Assembly (NCBI RefSeq): GCF_000003815.2
Contig: NC_049994.1
Span: 14,067,763-14,131,762 of the forward strand
DNA: 64,000 nt
From: Branchiostoma floridae
Lineage: Eukaryota > Chordata > Leptocardii > Amphioxiformes > Branchiostomatidae
Direction: 5' to 3'
A program made the translations under genes and the position numbers. Under the pieces are notes generated by a model that was not told the origin of the DNA, did no database searches, and saw only the letters and a list, made by a program, of their open reading frames with translations. Below, one piece after another: positions 34,347 through 47,300 of the stretch (position 1 is the first letter of the stretch; every line of letters starts with the position of its first letter).

Positions 34347-37300
34347 ATGAACGGACAGGCGACCGTCTGGCAGAAGGGGGCCGGAGTTGTCCTGTTTTTC
34401 GGGTTCCTGGCCACCTGTGTTTACTACTACAAGGTAAGTGTGTTCAGACATCCTTGTTTCATATTGATTTCTTCCCATCTAAAACGTCGATTTTCCAACT
34501 CCTTTCGTCGATTTTGTCTTCTGTGTTTTTCTTTTACTTAAAAAATCCCTGTTTTTTTAAAGTAAAACTGACCCAGTGTAATGATTTTGTCGTCATTTTC
34601 AATAAATACCAAATACCTGAGTCAGATGAGGAGAGGTGTCAAGTACATACTCATTGAAGCCTGCTAGGGAATCGAATACAGAACCTTAAGCCTTAAATTC
34701 CAAGGCAATAATCTTAACCACAAACCCACATATCACCTTGTTATTAAAGAGTAAGGCTACAAAATGATAATTCTCTACGTTTATGAATGTTACACAACCA
34801 GGTAAACAATATTCAACTAAAATTCAATCTCTACAACTGGATAAAAACGGAAATTTACTTCCGGACGTTGCGAGTGACATCCATCACTCTTCTTCAGCGT
34901 CACTAGCAGAAACAATTGCCAGTTATACCCCCTTTCCACTAGGACGGCGCTCTCGCCGCGCTCTCTCTGCGACCTAGTTCTTGACAGATCGCTCAACGAA
35001 TTCTATAGAAAAGAAACGAATTTTTTTACACTTTGTGTGTTTTGGTGTCTTCTCAGAAACACTTTTATGTTTTGTATGATATACCAAGTGTGAAAGCGAA
35101 GGTTACACATATCCTATTTAGGTCGCAGTGAGAGCGCAGCGCGATCGCCGTCTAGTGGAAAGGGGGCCTAGACGTTCATTTACTGAAGAGGGATGGATGT
35201 CACTCGAAACGTCCGGAAGTAAATCTCCGAAGTATTTGAAGAACAGTCTCTACATTTTTACCTTTTGATTTCCCAGACGGATCGCCTGCAGTCCTCCCTG
35301 GAACCCTTTCAGGACGCCCGGACTTTCTACGATAAAAACGGGGAACTAAGACAATTCGACGGGTTTCCTCTGAAAACTCTGCTTGACGATTTAAACAAAA
35401 CCTCAGCGCTTGATCGCAGTCATGAAAAGAACACATCTGTTTCAAGAAAGTCCATGGTACAAGACAGACAGAGTTTGGCGAATGAAATACAAGAAACTGG
35501 CATTAATGGAAAAGTCAGCCATAGCCATAATGTTAGCGCGACAAGTCAATTTACAAAGCTTACCCGAAGTCCACGCGTATTTTCTAATAATGTGACAAAT
35601 AATGAATTAACACAGAAACCGGTAACATTATCTGAATTACGAAAAGACGAGAAACCTCCGGAAACTCCCGAACAGTCGATTGTTGAAATCGCGGGTCTTC
35701 CGACGGTGTACGAACCGACGGCATATCCCGAACACATCGTCGTTCGTCTGAATGCTACCTTTGAGGGAAATATTTCCATAGCTCACACTCATACGGTACA
35801 AGACGTAGCTAAAACTACCGAAACTCCCAAAACAACGTCCATAAACAATATACAACAAAACTCTCAATATTCAAGACTATTTGATGTTTTAACCAGCGCG
35901 TCAACAAGTAGAATCGAAGTTTTGACTCAGAAAGGACCAGTCTACCACCTTGGTGACAGTTTAGAAGTTAGAATACAGGCCAGGGATGGCCTGAACCGTC
36001 CCAAAACTCGCGGCGGCGATTACTTCAAGGCAAAAATCTTCAACCCCTCGTTGCTAGCGAGTTCTGCGGGACGGGTAACCGACCACGGGGACGGGACCTA
36101 CACCGTCAGGTTCCGCCTGAGCTGGAGCGGACAGGCGCAGGTTTGTTTACCCTACCCAAGATTAAGCCTAGAAATTCGAGTTTTTTTTCTAAGATTTAAG
36201 TAAGACAGTTGGTGTGACTCTATAATCAATGATGACGTCGTCATGACGTCATACACATTTGCATAGATTACCTTCTTGCAACACGACAATTTATGACAAA
36301 AAGTTTAAGTCCTTACTTAATTGCAACATGTAGTTTTTTTTAGAAGATTCACAAAGTCTTCAGCATTGGTTTTCTCTCACCTTAAGGTGTTGAAATTAGT
36401 GTTGAGATACACACTACTCTTCCTAAAACCCCCTTCCATAAAATACAATAAATTATAACTACTATCTGCGAAATGTTGTCATACTGTTACTTATCATAAT
36501 AATACTAANNNNNNNNNNNNNNNNNNNNNNNNNNNNNNNNNNNNNNNNNNNNNNNNNNNNNNNNNNNNNNNNNNNNNNNNNNNNNNNNNNNNNNNNNNNN
36601 NNNNNNNNNNNNNNNNNNNNNNNNNNNNNNNNNNNNNNNNNNNNNNNNNNNNNNNNNNNNNNNNNNNNNNNNNNNNNNNNNNNNNNNNNNNNNNNNNNNN
36701 NNNNNNNNNNNNNNNNNNNNNNNNNNNNNNNNNNNNNNNNNNNNNNNNNNNNNNNNNNNNNNNNNNNNNNNNNNNNNNNNNNNNNNNNNNNNNNNNNNNN
36801 NNNNNNNNNNNNNNNNNNNNNNNNNNNNNNNNNNNNNNNNNNNNNNNNNNNNNNNNNNNNNNNNNNNNNNNNNNNNNNNNNNNNNNNNNNNNNNNNNNNN
36901 NNNNNGACCAGGTGGTCAGCGGATCCTTCAGCGTCAATGTAACGGCCAATAACGTCCCCTGTAAGTATTGTTACTGTGTAAGGAAAAGATAGACACTAAA
37001 TCCAACCCTTGTCAACAGCACAGTGTAATTCAATAAGAATAGCCATAGGAGTGCTAACATTACGACTGATGTCCCATGTATATTGAGATGATGGTGATTG
37101 ATGATAAAGAGGATGCTGATTGCTTGCTTGATGATGATTATGATAACCATGGCGATGATGGTGATGATATAAGTGATGATAATGAAGAAAATAAAGATCA
37201 TGATACTGATGATGATGTTGGTTATAAAGACGACGACCACGATGCTGATGATAAGGATTATGATTGACTTATTGATTGGTGATGTTGATGATGATTAGGA

Positions 37301-40300
37301 CGACGGCGATGATATATAACCTGTTGCATCGAACCTTGACACATTGAAAGACTGACATTGCATCTCTATGGCTACCTTTCCTGACGTCACTGCAGGTGTC
37401 ATACGTCATTCTGGTGGGAAATGTCTCCACATCAAATCCTATCCAGGCGAGGAACAGCCAATCAACAAGCTCGTTCTAAAGGACTGCGGTAACCGGCAGA
37501 GACAGCTGTTCGTTCATTGGCCTAACGGTAGTCTCATGCACGCTGTCTCCATGAAATGCCTCGTTCTGGACACAAAGGGAGAGATTAAGGAAGGGGTAGA
37601 GATAACGCTCGGGTAGGTTAACCTGCAGTCTCCTAAGGTAGCCGTTTAAGGCTGCAATGAAAGGGTTTAACATACAGAAAATCGAATGAAAAGGACAAGA
37701 AATGTACTTTTATCCAGCGTTGTATTGCTTTACATTTTGAAAATAATTACGGTGTATAGAAATGCAACGTGTTGAATAATTTAAAGGGAAGGCATATACT
37801 ATGATATACGCATACATCATATTACTCAAGTGAAAATGAGTCGTCCCTCGGATAGGACGTAAAATGGAGGTCCCGTGTCTGGGGAGAGCCATACCCCGGG
37901 CACGTTAAAGAACCCGCCACATGTGCGATGGTGCGATGTGAGCGGTTCAAAACCTACATTACCTTGGCCGCACCTGGGGCAATTACTGTCGTATTGAGGT
38001 CACCTGAGTGGCGCCGAATGGCAGCTCGCTCCAGACACTTGCGACAGTCGTATTGAGGTCACCTGAGTGGCGCCGAATGGCAGCTCGCTCCAGACCCTTG
38101 CGATTTAGCCCCGCCTATTGTAAGCTCCTCGCAATTCAGCCGCTGGCTGCAAAGAGTGAGTAGTCGGCCCACCCAATAACAACAATAACAATACATGCAT
38201 ATCTACAATTTGACGCCTCTCTTGTTTTCGTAGAACATGTTTGAACGCATTTCCGACCCCAGAGTTTTTCGATCACATCACTCTGGCCAAAATGTAAGGC
38301 AAGTTGCAAGAGAACTGCATAACTTCGTCGCTGTGTAAAGTTCATTTAAGACGGATTCAATATTGTAGCAATTCTATTAGGCTGTTTTACAATTTTCATT
38401 AATGCTTTGAAATTATGCCTCGATGATCGATTGATTATTTTGACCAGTGAGTGCGATGAAAACAGCCTGCATGTCCGCCACACGCCGTCCCGGACTCTAC
38501 AAGACATGTCTACCGGCATGTGTCTCCACCCGTACGGCGGGGCCGGTACCCCGGATGAAGGCACACACGTCGTCATCTTTAGCGGGTGTGAGGAGGATAG
38601 ACTCATGTTCGAATATATGGAAGGTAAGATGAAGGTTATCCACAACGTTGATCTGATGATATTCAATGTTTATTAATTTTCCACACATAGGATGTATATG
38701 GTGGCATGAGGCCTGCTCAGTAACAATAGCTACCGAATAAATCGTCAAGCATAGCAAGTGGATTAAAGAGCCAGGTATCAAAAATTCATTCCGGTTAATT
38801 TTGTTCTCTTGGGTATGAGAAAAGCATTTAAATATACTCAGCTAATTCACGACACGAATTTCTAACTCTTATATCCATCGTGGGACTTGCTTTTTAGGAA
38901 AGGCATTAGAGAATGGAGCATCCCACTTTGTTATGTCTCAGTGGTGTTTTGACTTGACGTCGTAATGTTTTCAAATCCAATTCACTTAATGTAGCTTGTG
39001 GCCATCTTTGCGTATAATATCAAAAGGTTTTAAAGATAAATTCATTAATGTGTGTTCCTAATGGCTTTTCCTGTTTCATGATCCAGATCCTTCCACCTTG
39101 CCGAAGTGCACACCTTCCCCCGGAAGTGTCCGTCCGGACTCTGACGGGTTCTTCCTGCATGACAAGTGGTATAGTCGGCACTGCAACGCCAGGAGATTCC
39201 CGGGGGCAGACAGCATCTCACAGTGTCTGTCGGGGAAAAACCTGATCATCCAGGGGGTGAGTACACGGGGCAACAAACATGGAATCGGACTTGTAATACT
39301 GTTTGACAAAAAGGTCCGATTAAAAAGCAAAAAAAGACATGGAAAATAGCCAGAGCAAAAACTCTAGTAGTAATGTTCAGTTTAGATTCAGAACGAAAGT
39401 TATGCCAGGCTATGAAATCATTTTCTAGAACTGAACAACATAACGAAGATACCCCCTAAAAACGAACAGCTGATGGACGTGGATGATTCATTTATTAATC
39501 GATCGACTATTGATACATTGATCTCTGTTGTCAGGACTCCACCGCCCGCCAGTGGTTCGAGCACCTGCACATGACGCTCGGGCTCAGCACCATCCGGCTG
39601 GCTCCGGACCTGGACAGCTGCCGGCTCGGGCCGTGCGCAGCACACAACAACCTCACTGACTTCCACATGCACTTTCAGGTAAGTGGAAGTCCGGACCACG
39701 TTTGACCATCTCAAACGTAAGGCCATGCTTACTTCAGTTTATGGATGACATCCAAAGGCAGTATGTAGAACTTTCTGTCAAAGATTCAGTACCGTGGTTA
39801 GTGCTTTCAGTACCATGGACAGTACACTCAGTACCATGGCCAGTGCATTCAGTACCACGGATAATACGTTCCTTAACGTTGATAGTACCTTCACTACCAC
39901 GGACAGTACATCCACTACTATGGATAGTACTTTCAGTGAGTAGTCCATTCACTACCATGGATAGTATTTTCAGTACCATGGACAGTACACTCAGTACCAT
40001 GGCCAGTGCATTCAGTACCACGGATAATACTTTCCGTAACGTTGATAGTACCTTCACTACCACGGACAGTACATCCACTACTATGGATAGTACTTTCAGT
40101 ACCATGGATAGTATTTTCAGCACCATGGATAGTACATTATGTGCCATGGGTGGTACTTTCAGTAGCACAGACAGAATTTTCTTTGCCATAGGCAGAATTC
40201 ACAGGACTACTTACTTGCAGTACTTTCGGTATACAACAAGCAAGGAGGAAGAAAGCCAATTAGAATAAGGGAATGTTAACCCATTCAAATCTCTTATTCC

Positions 40301-40805
40301 CTCCCTCGTCTAGTTTCACAACTTCCCAGTGAACGGAAACCCCTTCAAAGTGCACAACATGGAGTACATTGTGGACGCACTGGATCGACTAGAGGGCGGG
40401 CCCAGAGTCACCTTCGTGATCAACATCTGGGCTCACTTCACCCCGGAACCGGTGGACGTCTACCGTAGGAGGATACTGGCCATCAGGGACGCCATCTTGC
40501 GGCTTCATCAGAGATCGCAGGACACACTGGTCGTGGTGAAGTCGGCCAACATGGCATTGAGCTCTTTTCCTCCAGACAGGCGGCCGATCACGCCGGACTT
40601 GTACCTACAAGCCGATGACTGGTACTCGGAGGATTTTAACAACATGATGAGAGACGTTTTCTCGGAAACGAAGGCCGTTTTCTTGGATGTTTGGGACATG
40701 ACGTCATGTCACCATGCGCCCCATGATATCCATCCGACATGGGGTTTGGTGAGTGAAGAGGTCAACCTGCTTCTCGCCTACATTTGTCCGGACAGAACAC
40801 TGTAA
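34347..40805 (+). CDS. NXPE: NXPE-family membrane protein with inserted beta-trefoil lectin domain
   Basis: Coding exons are 34347-34433 (exon from 34337), 35277-36140, at least one lost or partial exon ending at 36960 (gap 36509-36905), 37396-37612, 38448-38623, 39087-39256, 39535-39678 and 40314-40805. Phases across the gap-free junctions are consistent, giving roughly 735 residues plus the missing part. Domain order: an N-terminal signal anchor (about residues 11-26); a long Ser/Thr-rich stalk; an Ig-like filamin repeat (YHLGDSLEVRIQARDG, then RVTDHGDGTYTVRF); the lectin module described separately; and a PC-esterase domain with the GDST nucleophile motif across the 39256/39535 junction, the WYSRHCNARRF and FVINIWAHF blocks, and DIHPTW near the end. 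Human NXPE proteins have the filamin and PC-esterase parts without the lectin. Biochemical role is not established. It is probably a Golgi or cell-surface glycan-modifying enzyme. Confidence 0.9.
34580..34740 (-). mobile_element. tRNA-derived SINE in NXPE intron 1
   Basis: Read on the minus strand: TGTGGTTAAGATTATTGCC followed by GGTTCTGTATTCGATTCCC, A- and B-box-like blocks at tRNA spacing, then a short body. Confidence 0.55.
34849..35228. mobile_element. Two nested inverted-repeat elements in NXPE intron 1
   Basis: The outer arms are TTTACTTCCGGACGTTGCGA...TCTTCTTCAG (34853-34898) and their inverse CTGAAGAGGGATGG...CGTCCGGAAGTAAA (35184-35225). Inside lies a second inverted repeat with ends CCCCCTTTCCACTAGGACGG (from 34928) and the inverse, ending near 35168. 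Both look like MITEs, the inner one inserted in the outer. Confidence 0.75.
36509..36905. other. Assembly gap inside the NXPE gene
   Basis: A run of 397 N. At least one exon lies in it, because the exon end at 36906-36960 (DQVVSGSFSVNVTANNVP) has no visible start. This is the end of the filamin-like domain and the joint to the lectin module. Confidence 0.95.
37080..37265. repeat. GAT-rich low-complexity tract
   Basis: Imperfect GAT/GATGAT repeats in the intron before the first lectin exon. The open frames over it (poly-Asp in one direction, poly-Ile in the other) are artefacts of the repeat. Confidence 0.85.
37396..38623 (+). CDS. NXPE: Beta-trefoil (ricin B-type) lectin module of the NXPE protein
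   Basis: Exons 37396-37612 and 38448-38623 encode 131 residues with three recurring sub-blocks, as in ricin-type trefoils: GGKCLHIKS...LVLKDC, SMKCLVLDTKG...LGEC, and GMCLHPYGG...IFSGC. Each has a (G/M)xCL start and a later Cys, and the first is followed by RQLFVHWPNGSL, equivalent to the QxW core. The module is bounded by phase-1 introns on both sides (after 36960 and after 38623), so it can be inserted or removed without changing frame. Sugar specificity cannot be read from the sequence. Confidence 0.8.
37830..38200. repeat. Dispersed repeat with a 59-bp internal tandem duplication
   Basis: Lies in the intron between the two lectin exons. The block GTCGTATTGAGGTCACCTGA...CCAGACACTTGCGACA at 37988-38046 is repeated at 38047-38105. 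The end has TAGTCGGCCCACCCAATAAC followed by AACAATAACAATAC, which looks like the tail of a retroposon. Confidence 0.6.
39776..40190. repeat. 18-bp minisatellite with a higher-order duplication, NXPE intron
   Basis: Units of the type AGTACCATGGACAGTACA repeat about 20 times. A longer block of about 130 bp (roughly 39806-39934) recurs at 39972-40100. Because the unit is a multiple of three, long open frames run through it on both strands (188 and 151 codons). These are not genes. Confidence 0.88.
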
Positions 40806-43800
40806 CGCTAGCCCACCTTATCCGGGGGTAACNNNNNNNNNNNNNNNNNNNNNNNNNNNNNNNNNNNNNNNNNNNNNNNNNNNNNNNNNNNNNNNNNNNN
40901 NNNNNNNNNNNNNNNNNNNNNNNNNNNNNNNNCGTGATATCAAGTCGACGGTGTTTCAAATTGCAATATCTTCCAAAAGAATTGCAGTTTGAAACCACCG
41001 TTCGTCTACTTATTATCCCTATATAGTAGATTCAGTTTTTAAAAGCAACGAATATAGGTTACCCCGCGGGTAAAGGTGAACTGGTGTCAATCCAAACGCA
41101 CCTTTCAGATGCGTTGGTCACTTTGATGGCGTCCTTGACCTTGGTTTGCATTGCCATAGTCATAGTTCAAGCGTACACGTGGATTTTTCAACGTTTGCAG
41201 CGACTAGAACATTGAACCCATAGAACACTGGGACATTTAAACATCCACTACATCATAGTGACGTAGGTTTTAAAAAAGTACAACGACGTTATGGTTTGCT
41301 TCGGATTGTCCAGCTGTTGAACATAAAAGACATTAGTGGAAACCTGTGCGAAATACCAGCTTCTTCGAATGCTCATCGCCGTTGGCAAGTTTTTATGTTG
41401 AATAGCAGAGACGGGCAGAGATAGCAAATAAGTAAGTCTGCCTAAAGGGTGGTGTCCCTAGCTATGACCTCACAAAACGTCAAAGTTCTAGGGAATTCTT
41501 GACAAAAGTTGTTGTAAATGTACATGTTTCGGTCCCATCTACTTGTAGATGACAATTTTCTGGCATTTGTATAGTTAATAGTTGTGTATTGACTCGGCAA
41601 CGTAATGTTACGGCATGTAAACTGATAGAAAACTTGCTCAGGACAACAGACTACGGATACATCCGGGTCAGAAAGGTCACACTATCATAAAGCAAATGCA
41701 AACATCCTATTTGCCATTCAAAATACTGTACATGCCCCTTTATTTCTTCAGCAGACTATGGTATAAAAATGAAGTAGCGCTGGAGTAAAAATGGTTAAGA
41801 TCTCACTCTACAGGCTAGGGCAAATATAAGCACAGAATGTTGTTGGCCGTTGTTCCTATCACAATGAGTTGTTTCTGTACACCTCTCTGAAGTCATCACA
41901 TAGCAACAACAAGGTACCATGGAAATGTATTTTCAGTAAACCAGCAGTTTTCATTAGCAGTTGACTATATGCCATAAATAAAACATTGTCATAAGCAATT
42001 TTCCATACAATTTCTTGTTAATGTTATTGACTGTGGCTGAAGAGTACTAGTTACAAAAACATACTTCACAGGAATACCTGGAATTTAACTATGGAAGATC
42101 ATTTTGGGGACAGTTAGTTGGGAAAAAGACATGGTATTCTGAAATACTTTTGAGAGTTGTGCTATTGTAGTATAACCTCGGTAACACTGTAGTGATTTAG
42201 ACAATAGTATTTTTTTGTATCTAGAATTTGAACATCGTAAAGACTCATATTTTTGTACAAAGAAAAAAAAAGTTTTCAAAGATTGCATCACATCTTCACA
42301 TATTCCATTACAAACACGTTTCTTGGCTGCTTTCAAAAGTGTCCATTCATTGGCTGATCTATCAAGACATCCCATTGGTCAGCAAGTTCCATTGACAGGT
42401 TTGAAAAAAGTACACCACATGCCTTCTTGTTTTACAAACTGCATAATCTATACAGCTCTGTTCAAAACATTCAGAGATTTCCGTACGTCTGAATCTTCAA
42501 AGATCAAGAAACACAAACGGATTCCTTCTTGGAATCTGCCACAATGTTTACAAACCTCGTTAAATGAGTTAGAATGGTATAAAATGTACAGTTTATTAAA
42601 AGCAGTATCATCTGTACATACATAGGAAATTCCCCACATTTCATGGTTTCTCACATTTATATCTAACGCTCCCAAAACTGTAGACTTGCATGTTTTTTTT
42701 TCCTTACCCTTCTTATAGTGTGGTCTGTAGTATTTACTTGTACACACCTGTACTATCAGTGGACTTGTCCAAACATGCTACAAAATGTATGGAAGAACAC
42801 AAACGAGTAGGCAGGGTGGGGAGGTACAGCCTATTATTACAGTAACTGTAAGGCCCTATCTATAAATGAGTAATGACTTACAACACCAGAAAAGAAAGCA
42901 ACAACAAAAATGACAGAAACATATTTGCTTTCAAAAACCCTATACAGTACAATGGTTGCAAAGTATCCATATTCAATAGCATGTCATGGCTTCCCAAATT
43001 ACACTTCCTTACAAATACACCCTTATCATTTGTACATAGTAAACCCATAGCATTGCATTTAACACAACACTGGAATTCTCAGAGACAAAACTTAAAGAAG
43101 ATTCTTGCGCACTGCTGTACAAAACTGGTAAGAAACAAAGCGTAGTGGACAGCACTTGAAGAATATAAGGCATTGATGTTTTTGTCTAAAACATTTCTTC
43201 CACCCTCAAAAAACTAGGAAAGGCAGAAAAACTGCATAACTTAGAAAAAAATTGTGAAGTCAAAGCTATCCTTCTGAGCAGCACACTAAAATAATCCACT
43301 TGGAATGGAGCTCTCTCTTGTAACAATGTCAATTTTATGAGAGTAAGTGAATGTAGTGTTTAGGCACACAGACAAATGAGACAATAGTTTACAACTGAAA
43401 GAAACTGCTGTACCGATCCTTTCCAAAACCCAGCACACCTACACAAAAGCAGCAAAAGGACACTCTGATGAAACATCTTAATATATATGTACAAAACAAT
43501 TATCAGAAATGTTGGGCAGTTAATATGCCTTTGTAGCCCATTCATATTACTGTGCAATTATTATTATTAATGATATTAACAACAAGTAGGTTTCACCACG
43601 CGATCGCTCACACACTCGGGGGCCACCCTTTAGACACCCCCTCCAAAATTTGTCGGAAATGATTTGTAAAACTCTTCCGATACTGTTAATAGTGCAACTC
43701 TTTGTATAATTATGTGCACTGTCAGTCAGTCCTATATTCGAGCACTACTTACTTAATACATTAGAGTAAATCTGTACAATGGTGAAAACACGTTTGAATA

Positions 43801-44362
43801 TCACGATATCATAAAATTTCTTTCATAGCAACTGCACCATGTATACATATTGTATAGATGCTGGAAAAAGCATTTTTTTCTCTCTCTCAAAGACATTTTC
43901 ACAACTCCAACGCTTGAGAAATGTTTGCTGGGTAGCATCATCATGTGTTGATTCAGAAAAGATCTGCTTTTATAAAGCGCCCTCTTTCTGATTGTGTGAA
44001 AAGTGCAGCTTCCCTTGCCGGTCTAGCAAAGTAAGGAGTAGTGTGATTTTAACTATACAAACTAATCGAGCTGCAACGCTCCTGCTCTGTACGCAAAGCC
44101 CTCGCCGGCGTGTGCACGGTTCGTGCACTTTACTAATCTCCAAGCAGATCCTACAATGGCATAAGATAGTACCAGACTGGACAAGGAGTGTAGACAGCCA
44201 AGAGATGTCCATTTGCCCCGGTAGCGAAACACACTACTAAGCCGGCTTCACTCCTTTGCCAGCTTTTGATACTGTCTTATGCTACCGTAGGATCTGCTTG
44301 GAGATTACACTTTACTCCTACACCCTAGAAAGGAGCCAATGGCTCCACTCCGTCAGGCGGGG
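40806..44362. other. Intergenic and 3' UTR region between NXPE and the RhoGAP gene
   Basis: Includes the 100-N gap 40833-40932. The two genes converge here. AT-rich sequence from 44362 leftwards is probably the RhoGAP gene's long 3' UTR (a minus-strand AATAAA at 41739-41744 is a candidate end). The MITE at 44135-44307 lies in it. No coding region is recognisable. Confidence 0.45.
44135..44307. mobile_element. AATCTCCAAGCAG MITE with perfect 9-bp TSD
   Basis: The 173-bp element has arms AATCTCCAAGCAGATCCTAC and the inverse of TAATCTCCAAGCAGATCCTA. CACTTTACT flanks it at 44126-44134 and 44308-44316. It lies about 55 bp downstream of the RhoGAP stop codon, so it is probably transcribed in the 3' UTR. 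Confidence 0.9.
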
Positions 44363-47300
44363 TTATGATCCGGCGTCCTCGTAAATTTGAGGCGTCAGGC
44401 GGATGAAGTTATCCATGAGGAGGATCTTCTGGCTCTGCGCGCCCATGTCGAAGGTGCTGAAGTCGGGGCGCATCAGCGTGGGCATGAAACAAATGGCCAG
44501 GTTCTCACTCGTCATCTTGTTGTCTGACGAAAACTCGCTTACTCTGAGGGACAAAAGGGAAGAATCCATGTCAAACACACTAAAGCTTAACAAACATAAT
44601 TTTGTCAGGACTACAAGAGTAACATTTGTAAGAAAAAGTGTCATTACTCTGAGGGACCAAAGGAAATAATTTGTGTCAAACAAACAAAAGCTAAACAAAC
44701 AGCATTTTGTTTCCTAAAGGACAAGTCAGAATGGGAACATCACTAAAAAGGCAGCATTTGTGAGCAAATATGGCATATTTCACCCCATGCAAAATAGACT
44801 GCTCCAAAATCACCCCGGTACAAAAATAAGACAAAATTGAGAATTGCCCAAGGGTACTTACCTGACGGGTAATTGTGGTTGTCCCTTACAGGACCACGAA
44901 GTGCCATCACTGGGTCACATACCTTATTATAGTGCAGTTATCTCTTTTAGCCAATCAACGCCAAGAATCAGAGTTCAAAGGTTCCTCCTTCTCATCCCCC
45001 ATCTGTTTCTCATTTTATCTTGGCGCAGCCGGTGCTGGACGCCAGAATGGGGGGGCAGCTGACTACAAAGTAGAATAGCATATCAGGGAGGGAGACCCAG
45101 TGATGGCACTTCGTGGTCCTGTAAGGGACAACCACAATTACCCGTCAGGTAAGTACCCTTGGGCAATTCTCAATTGTCCCTCACAAGGCCCACTCCGTGC
45201 CATCACTGGGTCACATACCTTATTATAGTGCAGACTTTGAAGCTGCGTCCAGCACCGCTCTTCCGAAGTTGCTCTCTTGGGCATCCCTTCTGTAGAAGGT
45301 TGAGAAGGTGGATTCACTGGACCAATCAGCAGCCTTCAGGATCTCGGAAGTGGAGAGTCCTGCTCTTTCTGCCGCTGATGTTGCCGCACCTCTGGTGGAG
45401 TGGGCGGCAAACTGGTTCGTGTTCAGCCCGGATAGGGACATCACAGTCTTAATCCAACGAGCAATGGAGCTTGGGCCCACTGCTTTATGTGGTTTCTTGA
45501 AGGAAACGAACAGGTGTTTCTCTTCTCCTCTTAAGTCCTTAGTCCTAGCGAGGTACTTCTTGATGTAGGACATTGGGCAAAGGCTTTTGTCTTGCGGGAA
45601 GGAAGGAAAGAATACCTTTTTGAGAGGTTTGTTTGGCCTGCATGTCTTTGTGAGATGTGACAGGACGAAAAGGACGCCTTTGTTTTGGTAAGAAAGCCTG
45701 GTCACATCCAGCACGGCCAGTGTGGATCCTCTGTCTGCAGACGTTAGTGCACAAAGCATAGCAGTCTTGAGTGACAATTGTTTCAAGGAGAGGACTTTGG
45801 CTGGTGACAGTTGTTTAAGGTACTTGATTACTGGTGAGACGTCCCAAGTGACCACGTATCTGGGTCGAGGTGGTCTTTCTTGGAAGATACCTTTCATGAT
45901 GCTTCGGACGAAGGGGTGTTCACCAACCTTGACTCCATCAACTGGGGCATGGACAGTTGAAATGGCCGAGCGGACTACACCAATGGACCTGTATTGGAGT
46001 CCACGCTGGAATAATCCGTGAAGGTAGTCTAGAACATCCTGGATAGGACCTCGAACTGGATCTCTGTTCCCAGAATTGCACCAGCGCACCCACTTCTGCC
46101 AGGCCCCATTGTATTGTTTCTTGGTGCTGCCGCGCCAAGATGCGAGCATGAGGTTTGTAGGTCCTGACGAAATGCCAGCACCTTGGAGGTTTCTCCGCAT
46201 ACTGGCCATAAAGCCATCCTCATCTCTGGAAGGAGGGGATGAGGTTGACCGTTGTGAGGGAGACGAACCAGGTCTGGTGACTTGGGTAGAAGTATTGGTT
46301 GAGCGCACAGTAGCTCTAGAACTCGAGGATACCACACCTGAGACTCCCAGACGGGAGCCAGAAGGTATACGGTGGCCGTGTCCTGTACTAGTTTGTCTAG
46401 AACTCGGGGAATCAGTATCGGTGGCGGATATGCGTATCCTATCTCCGTTCCCCAGTCTATCGTGAAGGCGTCTGTGGCAATTGCTGACGGATCTGGACCC
46501 CACGTCACGTACCTTGGGAGTTGTGTGTTTATCCTGGACGCGAATAGATCTATGGAGACGTCCGTCATGAATGGTGTTAGCTGATGGAAGACCTGTGGGT
46601 CCAGCTGCCATTCTGTTCGGTCGTTGAAGACCCTTGACAGAGTGTCGGCTAGCTGATTTTGTTCTCCTCTGACATGACTTGCCGACAGTGTTAGTCCTCT
46701 GTGAAGGGCCCACTGCCACATTTCTAGGCTTAGTAGCATCAGTTGAACTGATCTCGTTCCCCCTTTGCGGTTCACGTAGGCGACTGCTGTTGAGTTGTCC
46801 ATTCTGAGGTGAACTTGACCTTGGGGGGCGTCCTTGGCGAAGCACTGAAGGGATAGAAAGGCCGCCTTCAGTTCCAGTACGTTGATGTGGTCGTTCCGTT
46901 CCTCGGTTGACCACCTGCCCCCCGTCTTTCCTTTCTGACAGAAGCCTCCCCAGCCCTGGAGTGAGGCGTCGGTCTGAATGGTTAAGACAGTCACTGGTTT
47001 CAGTGATGCTCCGTTCCATAGTGCTAGAGAGTTGATCCACCAGGTGAGGTCCTGGTGAGCCATGGGAGACAACCGGATCTTGCGGTTGTAGTTGTCTTTC
47101 ATCATCTTCAGACCGAGTCTGAGGTCTTTCTGTAGGTACCGATAGTGTAGAGGGGCTAGCGGAACTGCTTGGGTGGTAGAAGTCATTAGGCCTACGATAC
47201 TTGCCAGATGTTTCAGCGAAGTAGAGTTCTGTGCTAGAAGGTTCTGGCACAAGTCTACGATCTTCTCCACCTTGGGTTCTGGGAGGTAAATCTTCATCTC

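Noticed and set aside
33998-34657. 219-codon plus-strand frame over the NXPE start
   Set aside because: It runs through a dispersed repeat and a MITE and is out of frame with the NXPE exon, whose frame is confirmed by splice phase and the membrane anchor.
36971-37267. Poly-Ile and poly-Asp frames
   Set aside because: Translation of a GAT-rich low-complexity tract.
39702-40268. 188- and 151-codon frames on both strands
   Set aside because: Produced by an 18-bp minisatellite whose unit is a multiple of three. Intronic.
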